A stretch of 64,000 nucleotides of DNA. Source: Burkholderiales bacterium RIFCSPLOWO2_12_FULL_65_40. Its GTDB lineage: Bacteria; Pseudomonadota; Gammaproteobacteria; Burkholderiales; Burkholderiaceae_C. Position numbers and translations under genes: made by a program. This document shows positions 63,139 to 64,000 of the stretch, piece after piece. The DNA is taken from contig MESL01000043.1 of NCBI GenBank assembly GCA_001770955.1, positions 129,763-193,762 on the forward strand, in the 5' to 3' direction. Positions within the stretch are counted from its first letter, which is position 1. Each line of letters starts with the position of its first letter. The notes beneath the pieces were generated by a model that was not told where the DNA came from, made no database searches, and saw only the letters and a program-made list of their open reading frames with translations.

Positions 63139-63921
63139 TCAGCGCGGCGCCATGCGGAGCGCGCCATCCACGCGGATGGACTCGGCGTTCATGTAGCCGC
63201 AAGTGACCAGGAACTCGACGGCCTGCGCGTACTCGTCGGGCTCGCCCAGCCGCTTGGGGCAGGGCACGGAAGCGGCCAGGGCCTGTTGGACGGGGTCGGG
63301 CAGGCTTTTCAGCAGGGGCGTGCCGAACAGCCCCGGCAGGATGGTGTTGACGCGAATGCCTTCGTCCATCAGGTCGCGCGCGATGGGCAGGGTCATGCCC
63401 ATGACGGCGGCCTTGCTGGCGGCGTAGCTGGCCTGGCCGACCTGGCCATCCACGGCGGCAGCCGAAGCGGTGTTGACCACGACGCCGCGATCGCCGTCGG
63501 CCAGCGGTTCCAGCGTCAGCATGCCCGCCGTCGATTTGGCAATGCAGCGGAACGTGCCCACCAGGTTGATCTGCACGATGCGGTTGAAGCGATCCGTGGG
63601 GCTGGGGCGGATTTCGCCGGTCTTCTTGTCGCGGTTGACGGTCTTGATGGCGTCGGCCGTACCGGCGCAATTGACCAGGATGCGCTCCTGCCCGATGGCG
63701 GCGCGGGCCTTGGCGAAGGCGGCGTCCACCTGCTCCTCGGACGTCACGTCCACGTTGCAGTAAACGCCGCCAAGCTCGTTGGCCAGCGCCTGGCCGACGG
63801 CTTCGTTCATGTCGAAGATGGCGACCTTGACGCCGTGGCTGGCCAGGCGCCGGGCCGTGGCAGACCCCAGGCCGGAAGCCCCGCCGGTGATGACGGCGGA
63901 AATGTTGGAATTGAGTTGCAT
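63139..63921 (-). CDS. HSD17B10-type SDR (3-hydroxyacyl-CoA dehydrogenase type 2)
   Basis: This 260-residue SDR has TGGASGLG, VNCAGTAD, and Tyr/Lys in SYAASKAAVMG, with VVVNTASAAAVDGQVGQAS as in HSD17B10. It is the paralogue of the gene at 28804. It is followed on the same strand by the GST and isomerase genes and preceded by another hydratase, giving a second small beta-oxidation set. Confidence 0.88.
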   Translation of the reverse strand: MQLNSNISAVITGGASGLGSATARRLASHGVKVAIFDMNEAVGQALANELGGVYCNVDVTSEEQVDAAFAKARAAIGQERILVNCAGTADAIKTVNRDKKTGEIRPSPTDRFNRIVQINLVGTFRCIAKSTAGMLTLEPLADGDRGVVVNTASAAAVDGQVGQASYAASKAAVMGMTLPIARDLMDEGIRVNTILPGLFGTPLLKSLPDPVQQALAASVPCPKRLGEPDEYAQAVEFLVTCGYMNAESIRVDGALRMAPR

Positions 63922-63951
63922 GGTTTTTCCTTGTGAGGTGACGGACGGGCG

Positions 63952-64000
63952 CTATTGGCCGGTGAACTTGGGGGTGCGCTTGCCCAGGAATGCCGCTTGC
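63952..64000 (-). CDS. Enoyl-CoA hydratase C-terminus (partial)
   Basis: Only the last 15 residues are in the window: QAAFLGKRTPKFTGQ and a TAG stop. The ending FLxKRxPKFTG is characteristic of crotonase-fold hydratases, and compares with [12 protein letters not shown] at 56210. The gene continues beyond 64000. Confidence 0.75.
   Translation of the reverse strand, partial: QAAFLGKRTPKFTGQ

Overview
The window looks like chromosomal or integrative-element DNA from a G+C-rich betaproteobacterium, most likely Burkholderiales/Comamonadaceae. That is an inference from the three-gene pntAA/pntAB/pntB arrangement, the Bug/TctC receptor remnant, the DUF1302/DUF1329 genes and the LIV and TRAP transporters. 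I see no rRNA, tRNA or CRISPR.

Region 1 (1-15.6 kb) is the backbone of an integrative and conjugative element (ICE) of the PFGI-1/ICEclc type. It has a lytic transglycosylase, TraD coupling protein, DUF4400 membrane protein and MobH/TraI relaxase. A regulatory switch follows: a FlhD/FlhC-like activator pair facing a divergent LexA/CI-like repressor. Then come ICE housekeeping genes: DUF932, a Toprim primase-like protein, a GHKL ATPase, small unknowns, a DUF1845-like protein and AlpA. No integrase or attachment site is visible.

Region 2 (15.85-30.9 kb) is a catabolic island with convergent arms. The plus arm is pntAA-pntAB-pntB, SCP2-type thiolase, MaoC hydratase, HSD17B4-like dehydrogenase and two acyl-CoA dehydrogenases. 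The minus arm is thiolase, SDR, acyl-CoA dehydrogenase and enoyl-CoA hydratase/isomerase. Both arms start at the same 17-bp near-palindromic operator. pntAA is split after codon 13 by an IS3-family element that itself carries a second IS3-family element. Removing both, with their 3-bp target duplications, restores a continuous 371-codon gene.

Region 3 (31-48 kb) holds a TetR regulator, a TRAP transporter, thiolase, CoA ligase, SDR and a cyclase-family hydrolase. Next is a four-gene envelope block (DUF1302, DUF1329, YCF48-like, RND/MMPL) and a chemoreceptor. The TRAP and cyclase promoters each carry four GGTAYC-type repeats spaced 20-22 bp apart, about two helical turns.

Region 4 (48.3-55.4 kb) is one operon: AAHS-type MFS transporter, acyl-CoA dehydrogenase, MaoC, EtfB, EtfA and ETF-ubiquinone oxidoreductase. 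Region 5 (55.5-64 kb, minus strand) has a partial enoyl-CoA hydratase, SDR, GST, DsbA-family isomerase, a complete LIV ABC transporter, another hydratase and a chimeric acetoacetyl-CoA synthetase/thiolase relic.

Taken together, regions 2-5 read as uptake, CoA activation and beta-oxidation of a hydrophobic, branched or cyclic carboxylic acid. Electrons would pass through ETF to quinone. The thiolase/MaoC/HSD17B4-like set resembles the peroxisomal D-bifunctional route used on steroid and branched side chains. The actual substrate cannot be read from sequence alone.
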